Assembly (NCBI GenBank): GCA_963815775.1
Contig: CAWFIB010000016.1
Coordinates: 224,552 to 288,551, forward strand
From: CAVVDY01 sp963815775
GTDB taxonomy: Bacteria > Acidobacteriota > Terriglobia > Terriglobales > Acidobacteriaceae
Reading direction: 5' to 3'
DNA: 64,000 nt
A program made the translations under genes and the position numbers. Positions 9,108 through 18,766 of the stretch are shown piece by piece; the stretch's first letter is position 1, and each line of letters starts with the position of its first letter. A model generated the notes under the pieces. It did not search any database, was not told the DNA's origin, and saw only the letters and a list, made by a program, of their open reading frames with translations.

Positions 9108-12100
9108 TCACGGCATGGGCGATGGGTTGAGTCCTTTCGCCTGCAAGGCCTGGTTGAGTTGCGCCAGCGCCCCGGATTGCAATTTCTTCCATTCGGCGAG
9201 GCTGTTCTTCGCGGCATTGGCAGAGAGATGATAGACCTCAAGCGCCTGCGAAGGAGCCGGACGGTCACCGCTCTCGACCACGCGCAAAGCGGAGGCCAGC
9301 CCGCTGCTCGCAGCCGAAAGCCCGGAAATGCTGCCGGGTGATCCGGGGGTTCCGTTCTTGATCTCATTCACGGCGGATTGCACCGCGTTGAGCTGCGACA
9401 GAAGATCAGGGTCTTTGGATTGAACGTCCGGCTTGAGCGCGGCCAGCTTCTTGCTCACAGAGTCGACCTCGCGCAGCGCGCTGCGCGCTTGTTCGGCCTC
9501 GCCATAGATTTGCAATGCGAGTTGTTGCTGTTGCTGCAACACTTCGGGGGTCGCCGAAGAACGCGGATCCATGGTGACTTTCAGCGGCTCGGTATAGCTC
9601 TTGCCATCCACCGTCAGTTTCACCGAGTACGTGCCGGGCACGATGCGCGGCGGATGCGGCGCCCGATAGTCTTCTTCCCCGCCCCCAGCTTCCGATTCGG
9701 CGCCTCCCCAGCGCAGGTCCCAGACATAGCGGTGCATGCCCGCGGTAGTTTCCAGCAGCGACGGCTTGGGCAACCAGCGCTCGGCAATGGGCAGGGGAGG
9801 ATAGGACGGCGGCTTCTCAGCGCTGGTGATGTGACGCACCAGTTTGTTGTTCTGGTCGAAGATGTCGAGCGTGACCTCGCGTCCGGCATCTTTGAGGTAA
9901 TAGTCGATCATGGCGCCGTCAGGCGGATTTTTCGCCGTGGGTGTCTCGGGCGGAAGCGGTGTGCCGAGGAAGCCGTCATTGTCGACGCGAACCGCCGTTG
10001 CGGGAGTGAACAGCACGACCTGCTGCGCCGCAGTCTGGTTGCTGATCTGCCGCAGCGGAGTGATGTTGTCAAGAATCCAGAAGCCACGCCCGTGCGTGGC
10101 AATGGCCAGGTCGTCACCGTGAACGGCCAAGTCACGCACGGAAGTCGCCGGCAAGTTCAGTTGCAGCGGCTGCCAGTGGTCACCCTCGTCGAACGACACG
10201 TAAACTCCCTGCTCGGTCCCGGCGAAGAGAAGAGTTTGCTTCTGCGTATCCTGGCGAATGGCCCTTACGAAGGTATTCGAAGCGATACCGTTCGTGATGG
10301 GCTGCCAGGTTTTTCCGTAGTCGCGCGTGCGATAGAGATGCGGCGCGTAGTCATCGAGACGATGGCGATCGACCGCGACGTAAGCGACTCCCGGATCGAA
10401 GTGCGAAGCTTCGATCATGGAGATCTTGCTCCAGCCGGAGAGACCGGGCGGGGTGACAGTCGGCCAACTCTGGCCACCGTCGCGCGTGACGTGCAGCAAG
10501 CCGGTATCGCTGCCCGCCCAGATCACCCTGGCGTCGAGCGGCGACGGCGCGATGCTGAAGACTACACCGTAACCACGCTGCTCCGCGTTCTGAATGGTCG
10601 GCGCGCCCGCGGGAGCTTTGGAGGCCGTGGGCCCATCCGCACCGGTGAGGTCGGGGCTGATCTGGGTCCACTTCAGTCCGCCGTCGCTGCTTCGCAAGAC
10701 ATATTGCGTGCCCATATAGAGCACGCCTTTTTCAATCGGTGATTCGGTAAGCATCGGCGTCCATGTATCGCGATACTTGCGGCCGGAAATGTCGGTGCCA
10801 AAACTCTCGTTAGGCCACGGGCTGATGTTCTGGCTGAGCGAGGTGCGACGGTCGAAGCGCACCGCGCTGCCGTAAACGCCGGTGGCGTAGAGAATATTTG
10901 GGTCGCTGGAATCGGCCACGGTATAGCCGCTCTCGCCGCCGCCTATCAGAAAAGGATCGCGCGGCGTGATCTGCTGGTGGTCGGTGCGGCTGGGAATCCC
11001 GATGCTGCCCGTGTCCTGCTGAGCGCCGTAGACGTTGTACGGGAACTGATTGTCGGTGGTGACGTGGTACATCTGTGCCGTGGGCTGGTTGTACCAAAGC
11101 GACCAGGTTTTGCCGCGATCGAGGCTGATGACCGTTCCCTGGTCGCTGCCCAGAATCAGATGGCCGGAGTTTTTGGGATCGACCCAGACATCGTGATAGT
11201 CATCGCCACCGGGCGCGCCGCGAACAATGGAGATCGTCTTGCCGCCGTCGTCCGAGCGATAGAACGCCACGTTCGGAATGTAAACAACATCCGGATTGCC
11301 GGGATCGATCGACGGCCAGTTGAAGTACCAGGCGCGGCTGGTGAGTCGGGGATCGGCATTCGCGAGGATCCAATTGTCGCCGCCGTCATCCGAGCGATAG
11401 AGGCCGGACTTCTTCCCTGCATCAATCAGCGCATACACCCGCTTGCCATCAGGCGAGACGGTGGCGCCGACGCGCCCCCACTGGCCATCGGGCAGTCCGT
11501 GACCTGTTAGCTCGGTCCAAGTTGCTCCGCTGTCGGTGGAGCGGTAGAGTCCGCTGCCCGGCCCTTCCACCGGGGCGTAGGTGCTCCACGGCGGACGGAC
11601 GGCGTGCCACATGCCGGCAAAGAGAACATTCGGATTGGCGGAAGCCATCGCCAGATCGGAGGCGCCAATCTCCGGTCCTTTGTACAGCACCTTCGACCAG
11701 CTCTTGCCGCCGTCGGTGGATTTGAAAACCCCGCGCTCTTCGTTCGGCCCATAAGCGTGGCCGAGCGCAGCAACGAAGACAACGTCAGGATTGTGTGGAT
11801 CGACGACGATGCGGCTGATTTGGCGCGAGTCGAGCAGGCCGACGTTCGTCCAGCTCTTGCCACCGTCGCTGGACCTGTAAACACCGTCTCCTGAAGACAG
11901 GTCGGAGCGAATATCCGACTCGCCCGTACCGGCATAAATGATGTCGGGATTCGAAGGCGCGATGGCCAGCGCTCCGATAGAAGCCACTGGCTGACCATCG
12001 AAGATGGGCTCCCACGAGATGCCGGCATTGGGGGACGTCCAGATGCCGCCACCGACTGCGCCGAAATAAGCAGCGCGCGTGTCGCCCGGAATACCGGCCA

Positions 12101-12257
12101 CTGCAACCACGCGGCCTCCGCGATAGGGGCCGATGAACCGCCACTGCAGTGCGCTGAAAGTTTGCGGCGGAACGGTCTGCGACCATGCGGTTAGAACGCC
12201 GAGGAATACAACAGCCATCGTGAGCAGAACATCAGCCAGGCGCCTCAAAGAGTGCAC
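9108..12257 (-). CDS. Large secreted sortilin/VPS10-like beta-propeller (BNR/Asp-box) protein
   Basis: A 1049-residue protein if started at GTG 12257, which has AGGAGG (12268-12273) 10 bases upstream; an in-frame ATG at 12308 lacks such a site. A signal peptide follows (LADVLLTMAVVFLGVLTAWS). The body contains many Asp-box repeats of the form S.DGG.TW (YRSSDGGKSWTNV, FKSTDGGKSWSKV, YRSDDGGDNWILA), as in sortilin VPS10 and sialidase-like propellers. The C-terminal third holds a segment resembling fibronectin/FlgD-type folds, then a helical tail with a Q-rich stretch. Such proteins are abundant in Acidobacteria; glycosidase activity is often annotated but not shown. Probably periplasmic or surface binding. 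Confidence 0.85.
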   Translation of the reverse strand: MHSLRRLADVLLTMAVVFLGVLTAWSQTVPPQTFSALQWRFIGPYRGGRVVAVAGIPGDTRAAYFGAVGGGIWTSPNAGISWEPIFDGQPVASIGALAIAPSNPDIIYAGTGESDIRSDLSSGDGVYRSSDGGKSWTNVGLLDSRQISRIVVDPHNPDVVFVAALGHAYGPNEERGVFKSTDGGKSWSKVLYKGPEIGASDLAMASANPNVLFAGMWHAVRPPWSTYAPVEGPGSGLYRSTDSGATWTELTGHGLPDGQWGRVGATVSPDGKRVYALIDAGKKSGLYRSDDGGDNWILANADPRLTSRAWYFNWPSIDPGNPDVVYIPNVAFYRSDDGGKTISIVRGAPGGDDYHDVWVDPKNSGHLILGSDQGTVISLDRGKTWSLWYNQPTAQMYHVTTDNQFPYNVYGAQQDTGSIGIPSRTDHQQITPRDPFLIGGGESGYTVADSSDPNILYATGVYGSAVRFDRRTSLSQNISPWPNESFGTDISGRKYRDTWTPMLTESPIEKGVLYMGTQYVLRSSDGGLKWTQISPDLTGADGPTASKAPAGAPTIQNAEQRGYGVVFSIAPSPLDARVIWAGSDTGLLHVTRDGGQSWPTVTPPGLSGWSKISMIEASHFDPGVAYVAVDRHRLDDYAPHLYRTRDYGKTWQPITNGIASNTFVRAIRQDTQKQTLLFAGTEQGVYVSFDEGDHWQPLQLNLPATSVRDLAVHGDDLAIATHGRGFWILDNITPLRQISNQTAAQQVVLFTPATAVRVDNDGFLGTPLPPETPTAKNPPDGAMIDYYLKDAGREVTLDIFDQNNKLVRHITSAEKPPSYPPLPIAERWLPKPSLLETTAGMHRYVWDLRWGGAESEAGGGEEDYRAPHPPRIVPGTYSVKLTVDGKSYTEPLKVTMDPRSSATPEVLQQQQQLALQIYGEAEQARSALREVDSVSKKLAALKPDVQSKDPDLLSQLNAVQSAVNEIKNGTPGSPGSISGLSAASSGLASALRVVESGDRPAPSQALEVYHLSANAAKNSLAEWKKLQSGALAQLNQALQAKGLNPSPMP

Positions 12258-12325
12258 TGCAAAGAATCCTCCTGCTTGTGAGTTACTGCGAATTGCCCGA
12301 TGTCTCATGCATGCTTAGAGATCGG

Positions 12326-13840
12326 TCATGCCATGCGTTCCATCTCGAGTTCGGCCCGCAAGCTTTCGAGGTCGCGGAAAATCGTCGCCACCGCCATGGT
12401 TTTTCCCGCCTTCTGGTAGCGCACCGAACAGTCACGCTGCGCAATGTCACCGTCGATCTCGATCGAGTCCCATTTTTCGGCGTGACCCACATAGTTGATG
12501 GGAACATCATAGTGTTGGCTCCAGAAAAATGGGACAAAGCCGAATCGCTCGCCCAGTCCTAACATGTTCTTTGCTGCGGTTTGCCCCTGGCGCTCGGCGA
12601 CCACCCAGTGCTCGACGCGAATCCGTTCTCCTGAATAAGGGTCGGGCCAACGCGCCGCATCACCTGCGGCAAACACCCCGGCAGCACTGGTTTCGAGATA
12701 TTGGTTGACCAGAATTCCGCGATCCATTATCAGACCTGCCTGCTCCGCCAAGGCAATGGAGGGCCGCACTCCAACGCCCACCACCAGGAAGTCCGCCTCA
12801 ACGACCGCTCCGCTGCTCAGCATCACTTGCTTGCCGTTAACGCGCTTCACGGTCGCACCCAGATGGAATACGACGCCGTGGGAATCGTGCAGACTACGGA
12901 TGAACCTTCCCAGTTCGGCGCCGAGAATTTTCTCCATCGGGACCTGTTCCGGAGCGACGACATGTACCTCGAGTCCACGAGTGCGCAACGAGGCGGCCAC
13001 TTCCAGCCCAATAAAGCTGGCGCCGACGACAACTGCCCGCCTTCCCGGGCTCGCCTTCGCGATGATAGCTTTGCTATCCGCAAAGGAGCGTAGAAAGAAA
13101 AGCTGCGACGGTTCGGCGCCTTCAACCGGGATATTGACCGGATCGGCGCCTGTGGCAAGCAGCAGGGCGCCATACTTGTACTGGTTGCCCTTGTCGGTTC
13201 GAAGCGTCCTGGCTCTCGTGTCCAGCTCAGTGGCGCGGGTGTTGAGGATTAGTTCGATCTCATGTTCCTTGTACCACTGGGGCGGACGAAGCGGGATCCA
13301 ATCTTCTGGCGCTGTACCCGCAAGAAAATCCTTCGAGAGGTTTGGACGATCGCTGGGCGGGGCGCTGTCGGCACTGATCATGGTCAGAGGCCCCGCATAT
13401 CCTTTGCGCCGCAGCATGTCGGCCGCCGCCAAACCGGCAGCGCCTCCACCGACAATCACAATCGAGGATGGATGGCTCTGACTGGAGGGACCGGCAGATG
13501 CAGGTGTGATCTTTTCTTTCACAAAGACCGTGTTGCCCTGTCGCTCCACCTTCCAGCGCTGAATCGGGTCGAGCGCGGGGGCGCGCAGCGCTTCTCCAGT
13601 CCGCAAGCTGAAACAGGCATGATGCCACGGGCAGCGCACTTCGTCGCCGACCAGCAGGCCCTCGGCGAGCGGACCGTGATAGTGCGTGCAGGAAGCGCCG
13701 ACTGCGAAGAACTCCGTTCCGCTTCGCACCAGCAGAACCTCTTCACCTGCCACCGTGCCCTGCAGCTTTCCACCATCAGGAATCTTATCGAGGGAAATCC
13801 CTTTGTTGAAATCGGGCTTTTCTGAAGTCTCCATGCTCAT
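12326..13840 (-). CDS. Rieske-domain FAD-dependent NAD(P)H oxidoreductase
   Basis: About 504 residues from ATG 13840 (MSMETSEKPDF), preceded by GGGGTGA. An N-terminal Rieske [2Fe-2S] domain has the ligand pairs CTHYHG and CPWHHACF. It is followed by a pyridine-nucleotide disulfide-reductase fold with a FAD-binding GGGAAGLAAADMLR and an NAD-binding segment VVVGASFIGLEVAASL. The architecture matches AIFM3-like or ferredoxin-reductase proteins that move electrons between NAD(P)H and a redox partner. It is divergent from the NCS2 permease. The physiological acceptor is unknown. Confidence 0.88.
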   Translation of the reverse strand: MSMETSEKPDFNKGISLDKIPDGGKLQGTVAGEEVLLVRSGTEFFAVGASCTHYHGPLAEGLLVGDEVRCPWHHACFSLRTGEALRAPALDPIQRWKVERQGNTVFVKEKITPASAGPSSQSHPSSIVIVGGGAAGLAAADMLRRKGYAGPLTMISADSAPPSDRPNLSKDFLAGTAPEDWIPLRPPQWYKEHEIELILNTRATELDTRARTLRTDKGNQYKYGALLLATGADPVNIPVEGAEPSQLFFLRSFADSKAIIAKASPGRRAVVVGASFIGLEVAASLRTRGLEVHVVAPEQVPMEKILGAELGRFIRSLHDSHGVVFHLGATVKRVNGKQVMLSSGAVVEADFLVVGVGVRPSIALAEQAGLIMDRGILVNQYLETSAAGVFAAGDAARWPDPYSGERIRVEHWVVAERQGQTAAKNMLGLGERFGFVPFFWSQHYDVPINYVGHAEKWDSIEIDGDIAQRDCSVRYQKAGKTMAVATIFRDLESLRAELEMERMA

Positions 13841-13949
13841 GCTCACCCCGGTCGTCATTCTACTTCTGTTTCTGATTTGCGACGATGAGCTTGAAATATC
13901 CTTGCCGGGCAACTATCTTCCAAGGCGAATCCGAGTTACGGAGCGCGCC

Positions 13950-15260
13950 TTGCAGTGGCTGAAAGCGTTATTCCCGGCTGATGGCCACCCAATCTCCTTC
14001 AGCCGCGAGGCCCTCGCCGGTCTCACCACCTTCACCACCATGTCTTACATTGTGGTAGTCAACCCCGCGATCCTGGCGGCGGCTGGGGTTCCGGAGGGCC
14101 CGTCCCTGGTGGCCACCGCACTGGTAGCGGCCGCGGGATGCTATCTGATGGCGTTCTACGCCAATCGTCCCTTCGCCATCGCTCCTTACATGGGCGAAAA
14201 CGCCTTCATCGCCTTCACCGTCTGCAAAGTGCTCGGATTTTCCTGGCAGACTGCCCTGACCGCCGTATTCATCGCGGGCATCGCCTTCATCGTCATGACT
14301 GCGCTGCGCCTGCGGCAGTGGCTTCTGGAGGCGATCCCCACTTCGCTGCGCTACAGCTTTGCCGTGGGCCTTGGACTCTTTCTCAGCTTTGTCGGATTGA
14401 ATGAAAGTGGCCTGGTGCGGCTTGGCGTTCCCGGTGCTCCGGTGCAAGCGGGCCACTTGACCTCACCCCCTGCTTTGGTGGCCATGTTTGGCTTCATCCT
14501 GATCGCGGTGCTGGTGATCCGCAAGGTTCCGGGAGCGATTCTGCTGGGCATCGTGATCACCGCTCTGCTGGCTTTCGCAACCAGGACCGCACCGACTCCA
14601 GGACGGCTGGTGAGCATGCCTCCCAGCCTGGCGCCAATTTTCTGGAAGCTCGACTTTCACGGCGCCTTCACCTGGCGAGCGTTTCCGGTAGTGCTGACGA
14701 TCTTCATCATGGCGTTCGTCGATACCATGGGCACCCTGATCGGGCTCTCCGCGCGCGCCGGCTTCCTCGACGAGAACGGCCACTTGCCGCAGATCGAAAG
14801 GCCGATGATGGTAGACGCCATCACCACGACCCTCGCGCCCGTGTTGGGCACAAGCATCTCGGGCGCCTACATCGAGTCGGCTACGGGAATCGAGGCCGGA
14901 GGCCGCACCGGCTTAACCGCCTTGGTGACGGGAACATGTTTCCTGCTGGCGCTTTTCTTCAGCCCCTTCGTCACCGCAATTCCTCCGCAGGCCTATGGGC
15001 CGGCGCTCATCATCGTGGGGCTGTTCATGCTGGAGCCGATCACCCGCATTAACTTTGGCGACTACTCGGAATCGATTCCTGCGTTCGGCGTCGTGGTGCT
15101 CATGGTGTTCAGCTTCAACATCGCCATCGGGATCTGCGCCGGATTTGTGCTCTACCCGATCTGCAAGCTGGTCGCAGGAAAGCCTCGACAGGTTAAGTCA
15201 GGGTTGTGGGTGCTTGCGGCGCTCTCCCTGATGTTCTTTGTCTTCTACCCCTATCACTGA
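13950..15260 (+). CDS. NCS2-family (AzgA-like) purine/xanthine permease
   Basis: With TTG 13950 as start (MLQWLKALFPADG; ACGGAG just upstream) the protein is 436 residues, the usual AzgA length. The longer frame reaching back to 13686 overlaps the oxidoreductase gene and ATG 13833 is an alternative. Typical features are the N-terminal LAGLTTFTTMSYIVVVNPAI and the conserved segment MAFVDTMGTLIGLSARAG, with 10 or more hydrophobic helices and ISGAYIESATGIEAGGRTG. It is a proton-coupled importer of nucleobases in the inner membrane; exact base not predictable. Confidence 0.83.
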   Translation: MQWLKALFPADGHPISFSREALAGLTTFTTMSYIVVVNPAILAAAGVPEGPSLVATALVAAAGCYLMAFYANRPFAIAPYMGENAFIAFTVCKVLGFSWQTALTAVFIAGIAFIVMTALRLRQWLLEAIPTSLRYSFAVGLGLFLSFVGLNESGLVRLGVPGAPVQAGHLTSPPALVAMFGFILIAVLVIRKVPGAILLGIVITALLAFATRTAPTPGRLVSMPPSLAPIFWKLDFHGAFTWRAFPVVLTIFIMAFVDTMGTLIGLSARAGFLDENGHLPQIERPMMVDAITTTLAPVLGTSISGAYIESATGIEAGGRTGLTALVTGTCFLLALFFSPFVTAIPPQAYGPALIIVGLFMLEPITRINFGDYSESIPAFGVVVLMVFSFNIAIGICAGFVLYPICKLVAGKPRQVKSGLWVLAALSLMFFVFYPYH

Positions 15261-15329
15261 ACTCCCGTGGAAGCGCTGTTGGCTGCCGCACTACACAGGG
15301 GATATCTCGGCCAAAAGTGATGTAAGTTA

Positions 15330-16760
15330 TTATTCGGCCACCGGCAAGGAAAAAGAGAATACGGAGCCGCTGCCGGGCTGGCTGACCACCCCGACCTTCC
15401 CCCCGTGGGCATCCACCAGCACCTTTACAATTGCTAGACCCATGCCGGTGCCGGGAGCGGCGTATCTCTCCTTCTGGCCGCGATAGAACTTGTCGAAGAT
15501 GAGCCCTTGCTCGAACGAATCGATGCCTGGTCCGCGGTCGGCAACGCTGGTGATTACAGCCCCGTTCTTCTCTTCGGCGGTAATTCGAATTGGGGTACCC
15601 GCTGGAGAGTACTTGGCTGCATTCTCTACCAGATGAGTGAGGATCTGACGGATGCGATCATAATCTGCCAAGACCGCCGGGAGTTTCGCCGGAATCATGA
15701 TTTCGATTGTGTGGTCCAGCAGCACGCCGCGTAAGTCATCCAGAACCGATTCCGCGACCTCAGCCAGGGAGACCGGACCGCGCTCCAGATTGACTGCATG
15801 AGCATCCAGCCGGGCCATTTCCGCCGCCTCACCTACCAACCGGTTCAGCCGGTCGGCCTCCTCGTTGATCACCGTAAGCAGTTCCTGGCGGACGGCAGGG
15901 TCGTCGCTGTGGTGGGACAAGAGGGCTGTGACACTCGCCTTGATGCTGGTCAGCGGAGTGCGGAACTCGTGCGTAACGGAATCCAGCAGCGCCGATCGCA
16001 ATCTCTCGCTCTCTCGGGCAGCCTGGGTGTTGGTCAATTCCTCCACTGCACGCACGCGCTCGATGGCGGTACCGACCAGGCTGCCAATCGCATCTGCGGT
16101 TTCGCGCGGCAGCAAGCTGCCGCTCACCGCCATCGCTCCGATGGCCTTCACGCCAATGCGCACCGGAAGGTAGCTGATATCGTCGCTCCAGCTCAATTCA
16201 CCGCGCCCCAGCGTGGTATGCAGCATTCCGGCATCGAACTTCAGGTCCGGGCTGGAGCGATAGATGGTAGGTTTCGCAGTCGTCACCAGCGCAGCGCCCC
16301 TGGCTCCAAAGGAATCCGTTACGAACCTGGGAATCGCGTTCATGAGCTGGCCAATATTTTCCACCGTCATCAATTGCTGGCTGAGGGCATACAGCCGTTC
16401 AACGTTGCGGCGTTGTTCCCTTGCGTGTTGCGCCTCACGTCGCACGCGCTCTGACAGATTGCTGGCCAACAGTGCCGTGACCAGAAACGCGAAGAGCGCA
16501 ATCCAGTTTTGCGGATCGGCGATGGTGAAGGTCTTGACCGGGGGCAGGAAGTAAAAGTTGAAGGCCGCAGTAGCCAGTATGGAGTGCGCCACGGCGACAT
16601 ACAGCCCCCAAAATGAGGACGTAAGCAGTACCGAAACCAGGAACGTCATCGCCACCGTGGTCGGATTGACGGGGAGATGTGCATAGACCAACGTTATAGC
16701 CGCGACAATTGCCGCGACCGCGATGTAACGGCCGGCGTAGGTAGCAGTCATCCGTTGCAC
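15330..16760 (-). CDS. DUF4118 membrane sensor histidine kinase, equivalent to the KdpD C-terminal half
   Basis: A 476-residue protein from GTG 16760 (ATG 16751 is an alternative). It begins with four close membrane helices of DUF4118 type (including FNFYFLPPVKTFTI, seen in KdpD), then a GAF-like region, the HisKA H-box THEFRTPLTSIKASV, and an HATPase with N-box LVENAAKYSPAG, DRGPGI and GTGMGLAIVK. In most bacteria this part is fused to the KdpD sensor domain; here that domain is a separate gene starting 38 bp away on the other strand. The likely partner is the KdpE protein encoded nearby, but cross-talk to others is possible. Confidence 0.85.
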   Translation of the reverse strand: MQRMTATYAGRYIAVAAIVAAITLVYAHLPVNPTTVAMTFLVSVLLTSSFWGLYVAVAHSILATAAFNFYFLPPVKTFTIADPQNWIALFAFLVTALLASNLSERVRREAQHAREQRRNVERLYALSQQLMTVENIGQLMNAIPRFVTDSFGARGAALVTTAKPTIYRSSPDLKFDAGMLHTTLGRGELSWSDDISYLPVRIGVKAIGAMAVSGSLLPRETADAIGSLVGTAIERVRAVEELTNTQAARESERLRSALLDSVTHEFRTPLTSIKASVTALLSHHSDDPAVRQELLTVINEEADRLNRLVGEAAEMARLDAHAVNLERGPVSLAEVAESVLDDLRGVLLDHTIEIMIPAKLPAVLADYDRIRQILTHLVENAAKYSPAGTPIRITAEEKNGAVITSVADRGPGIDSFEQGLIFDKFYRGQKERYAAPGTGMGLAIVKVLVDAHGGKVGVVSQPGSGSVFSFSLPVAE

Positions 16761-16797
16761 GCTTGAATTGTAAGCCCCGCGCCGGCCGGCATATAGA

Positions 16798-17928
16798 ATG
16801 GCGGCGATGACCAAGACTCCCGAACAGTGGCTGGAGGAAGCCGGACCAAGCAAGACCAGGGGCGTCTTCAAGCTGTTTCTCGGGTATGCGCCCGGCGTCG
16901 GCAAAACCTACTCCATGCTCAGCGAAGCCATTCGCCGTGTCAGCCGCGGCGAAGACGTGGTGATCGGCGTTATCGAAACGCACGGCCGCAAAGCCACCCA
17001 GGAGCTGGCCGCGAAACTGGAGACCGTCCCCCGCCGCGACATTGAATACAAGGGCACGGTGTTTCAGGAGATGGACGTGGATGCCATCCTGGCGCGCCGT
17101 CCCGCTGTGGTTCTGGTCGACGAATTAGCGCACACCAACATTGAGGGCAGCAAACACCGCAAGCGCTACGAAGATGTCGTGGAGTTGCTCGACCATAACA
17201 TTGACGTGCTCTCCACCATGAACGTCCAGCACCTGGAGAGCCTGGGCCCCAACGTTCTCCAGATCACCGGCGTGCAGGTGCGCGAAACCGTGCCCGACTG
17301 GGTGATGCAGCGCGTGGACGAGATCGTGCTCGCCGACGTGACGCCCGAGGCGCTGCGCACGCGCATGAAGCGCGGCGACATCTATCCCACGGACCGCGCC
17401 GAGCGGGCCCTGGGGCACTTTTTCCGGCCGGGCAATCTCATCGCCTTGCGGGAACTGGCGTTGCGCCAGATCACCCAGGTGGTGGACCGCAGCCTCGACG
17501 CATTCCTTGAGAAGGAGCACATTGAGCGCGCCCCCGCCGTACGCGAGAGAATCACCGTCTGCATCAGCTCCAATCCCGCCGCGCAGTACTTAATCGCGCG
17601 CGGATCACGCATGGCTCAAGCCATCGGCGGCGAGTTATTTGTCGTCTACATCGACGCGGGAAAAGACACGCGGCCCGAAAATCAGAAAACATTGGCCGAC
17701 AACATCCAGTTTGCCCAGCATCTGGGCGGCAAGGTCGTGCGCCTGAAGGGAAAAGACATCGCGACGGAAGTGGCGAAGTTCGTCCGCGATCATCACATTA
17801 CGCAGGTCATCTTCGGCCGCTCCGCGCGCACCGGGGTTCAGCGCTATCTTTACCTCTCCGCCATCCATCGCTTCCTTCGCGATGCGCCACCTGTCGATGT
17901 CCATATAGTCACCCAGGAGATGCGATGA
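16798..17928 (+). CDS. kdpD: KdpD N-terminal sensor protein (lacking kinase half)
   Basis: A 376-residue protein corresponding only to the cytoplasmic N-terminus of KdpD. It has the Walker A-like GYAPGVGKTYSML, the block VLVDELAHTNIEGSKHRKRYEDV, and a UspA-like domain from about residue 250 (RITVCISSNPAAQYLI). The transmembrane and kinase domains are missing; a DUF4118 kinase is encoded divergently. In KdpD this part binds ATP and c-di-AMP and tunes the kinase/phosphatase balance. ATG 16798 sits directly after TATAGA, so ATG 16807 is also possible. Its stop overlaps kdpE by 4 bases. Confidence 0.88.
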   Translation: MAAMTKTPEQWLEEAGPSKTRGVFKLFLGYAPGVGKTYSMLSEAIRRVSRGEDVVIGVIETHGRKATQELAAKLETVPRRDIEYKGTVFQEMDVDAILARRPAVVLVDELAHTNIEGSKHRKRYEDVVELLDHNIDVLSTMNVQHLESLGPNVLQITGVQVRETVPDWVMQRVDEIVLADVTPEALRTRMKRGDIYPTDRAERALGHFFRPGNLIALRELALRQITQVVDRSLDAFLEKEHIERAPAVRERITVCISSNPAAQYLIARGSRMAQAIGGELFVVYIDAGKDTRPENQKTLADNIQFAQHLGGKVVRLKGKDIATEVAKFVRDHHITQVIFGRSARTGVQRYLYLSAIHRFLRDAPPVDVHIVTQEMR

Positions 17929-18626
17929 GCAATCCGCGCATCCTTGTGGTTGATGACGAACCGCAGATCACCCGCGTCCTGCGCACGACCCTTTCAACCC
18001 AGCGTTACGACGTTCGCGTGGCCAACGACGGCGAAACGGCCCTGGAGATCATGAAGGACTGGTCGCCCGACCTGGTGATCACCGATGTATCCATGCCCAA
18101 TATGGATGGCCTCGCGCTGTGCCGCGAATTACGGATGCGCAGCGATGTCCCGATCATCGTCCTGTCGGTGAAAGAGGATGAACGCACCAAGGTGAAAGCG
18201 CTCGACCTCGGCGCCGACGACTATGTCACCAAGCCCTTCAGCCTCAATGAACTGCTCGCCCGCGTCCGGGCACACCTGCGGCGCGCGCCCGCGCCTGAGC
18301 CGGTGTCGCTGATTGAGCTCGGCGATTTCTCCATCGACCTCGACGCCCACGTGGTGAAGGTCTGTGACACCGAAGTCAAACTTACGCCCAAGGAATTTGA
18401 GCTCCTCCTGTACCTGGCGCGCAAAGCGGGGAAAGTCGTTCCCCATCGCGAAATCCTTTCTGCCCTGTGGGGGGCCGACCATGCGGACCAGTCCGAATAC
18501 TTGCGCGTATTCGTTGGGCAGTTGCGCAAAAAGATCGAAAGTGCAGGCGGACCAAAGCGTTACATCGTTACCGAGCGCTGGATCGGATACCGCTTTCTTC
18601 CCGAAGGAGAACCGTTCGAGAAGTAA
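17925..18626 (+). CDS. kdpE: Response regulator KdpE (OmpR family)
   Basis: A 233-residue regulator. The receiver domain has the acidic pair VVDDEP, the phospho-acceptor Asp in DLVITDVSMPNMDG, and the conserved Lys in KPFS. The C-terminal winged helix includes KVCDTEVKLTPKEFELLLYL and the closing TERWIGYRFLPE. It is coupled to the KdpD sensor gene by an ATGA overlap and should activate kdpFABC under low potassium. A sequence just after its stop resembles the E. coli KdpE site. Confidence 0.9.
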   Translation: MSNPRILVVDDEPQITRVLRTTLSTQRYDVRVANDGETALEIMKDWSPDLVITDVSMPNMDGLALCRELRMRSDVPIIVLSVKEDERTKVKALDLGADDYVTKPFSLNELLARVRAHLRRAPAPEPVSLIELGDFSIDLDAHVVKVCDTEVKLTPKEFELLLYLARKAGKVVPHREILSALWGADHADQSEYLRVFVGQLRKKIESAGGPKRYIVTERWIGYRFLPEGEPFEK

Positions 18627-18636
18627 GCTTTCTCGT

Positions 18637-18653
18637 TTTATATTCTCTTTACA
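18637..18653 (+). promoter_or_regulatory. Candidate KdpE operator upstream of the kdp structural genes
   Basis: TTTATATTCTCTTTACA lies 11 bases after the kdpE stop. It has TTTATA and TTTACA separated by 5 bases, the same hexamers and spacing I recall for the E. coli kdpFABC operator. It is in an AT-rich pocket of a GC-rich region. kdpF lies about 870 bp downstream, with small ORFs between. I see no convincing -35/-10 pair beside it. Confidence 0.5.
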
Positions 18654-18766
18654 TTGGCTTTAGACCGGCCTTACATCCCCCCAACTCAAATAGACCATGC
18701 AGAACAAACGTGGCGACCCGACGCCGAAGTTGATCTTCAGGTTGCGGGGGCGTCCTGGGAGCGGTC

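Noticed and set aside
9378..10742. 454-residue plus-strand frame inside the sortilin-like gene
   Set aside because: Arg-rich shadow frame in GC-rich DNA; the minus strand shows conserved Asp-box repeats.
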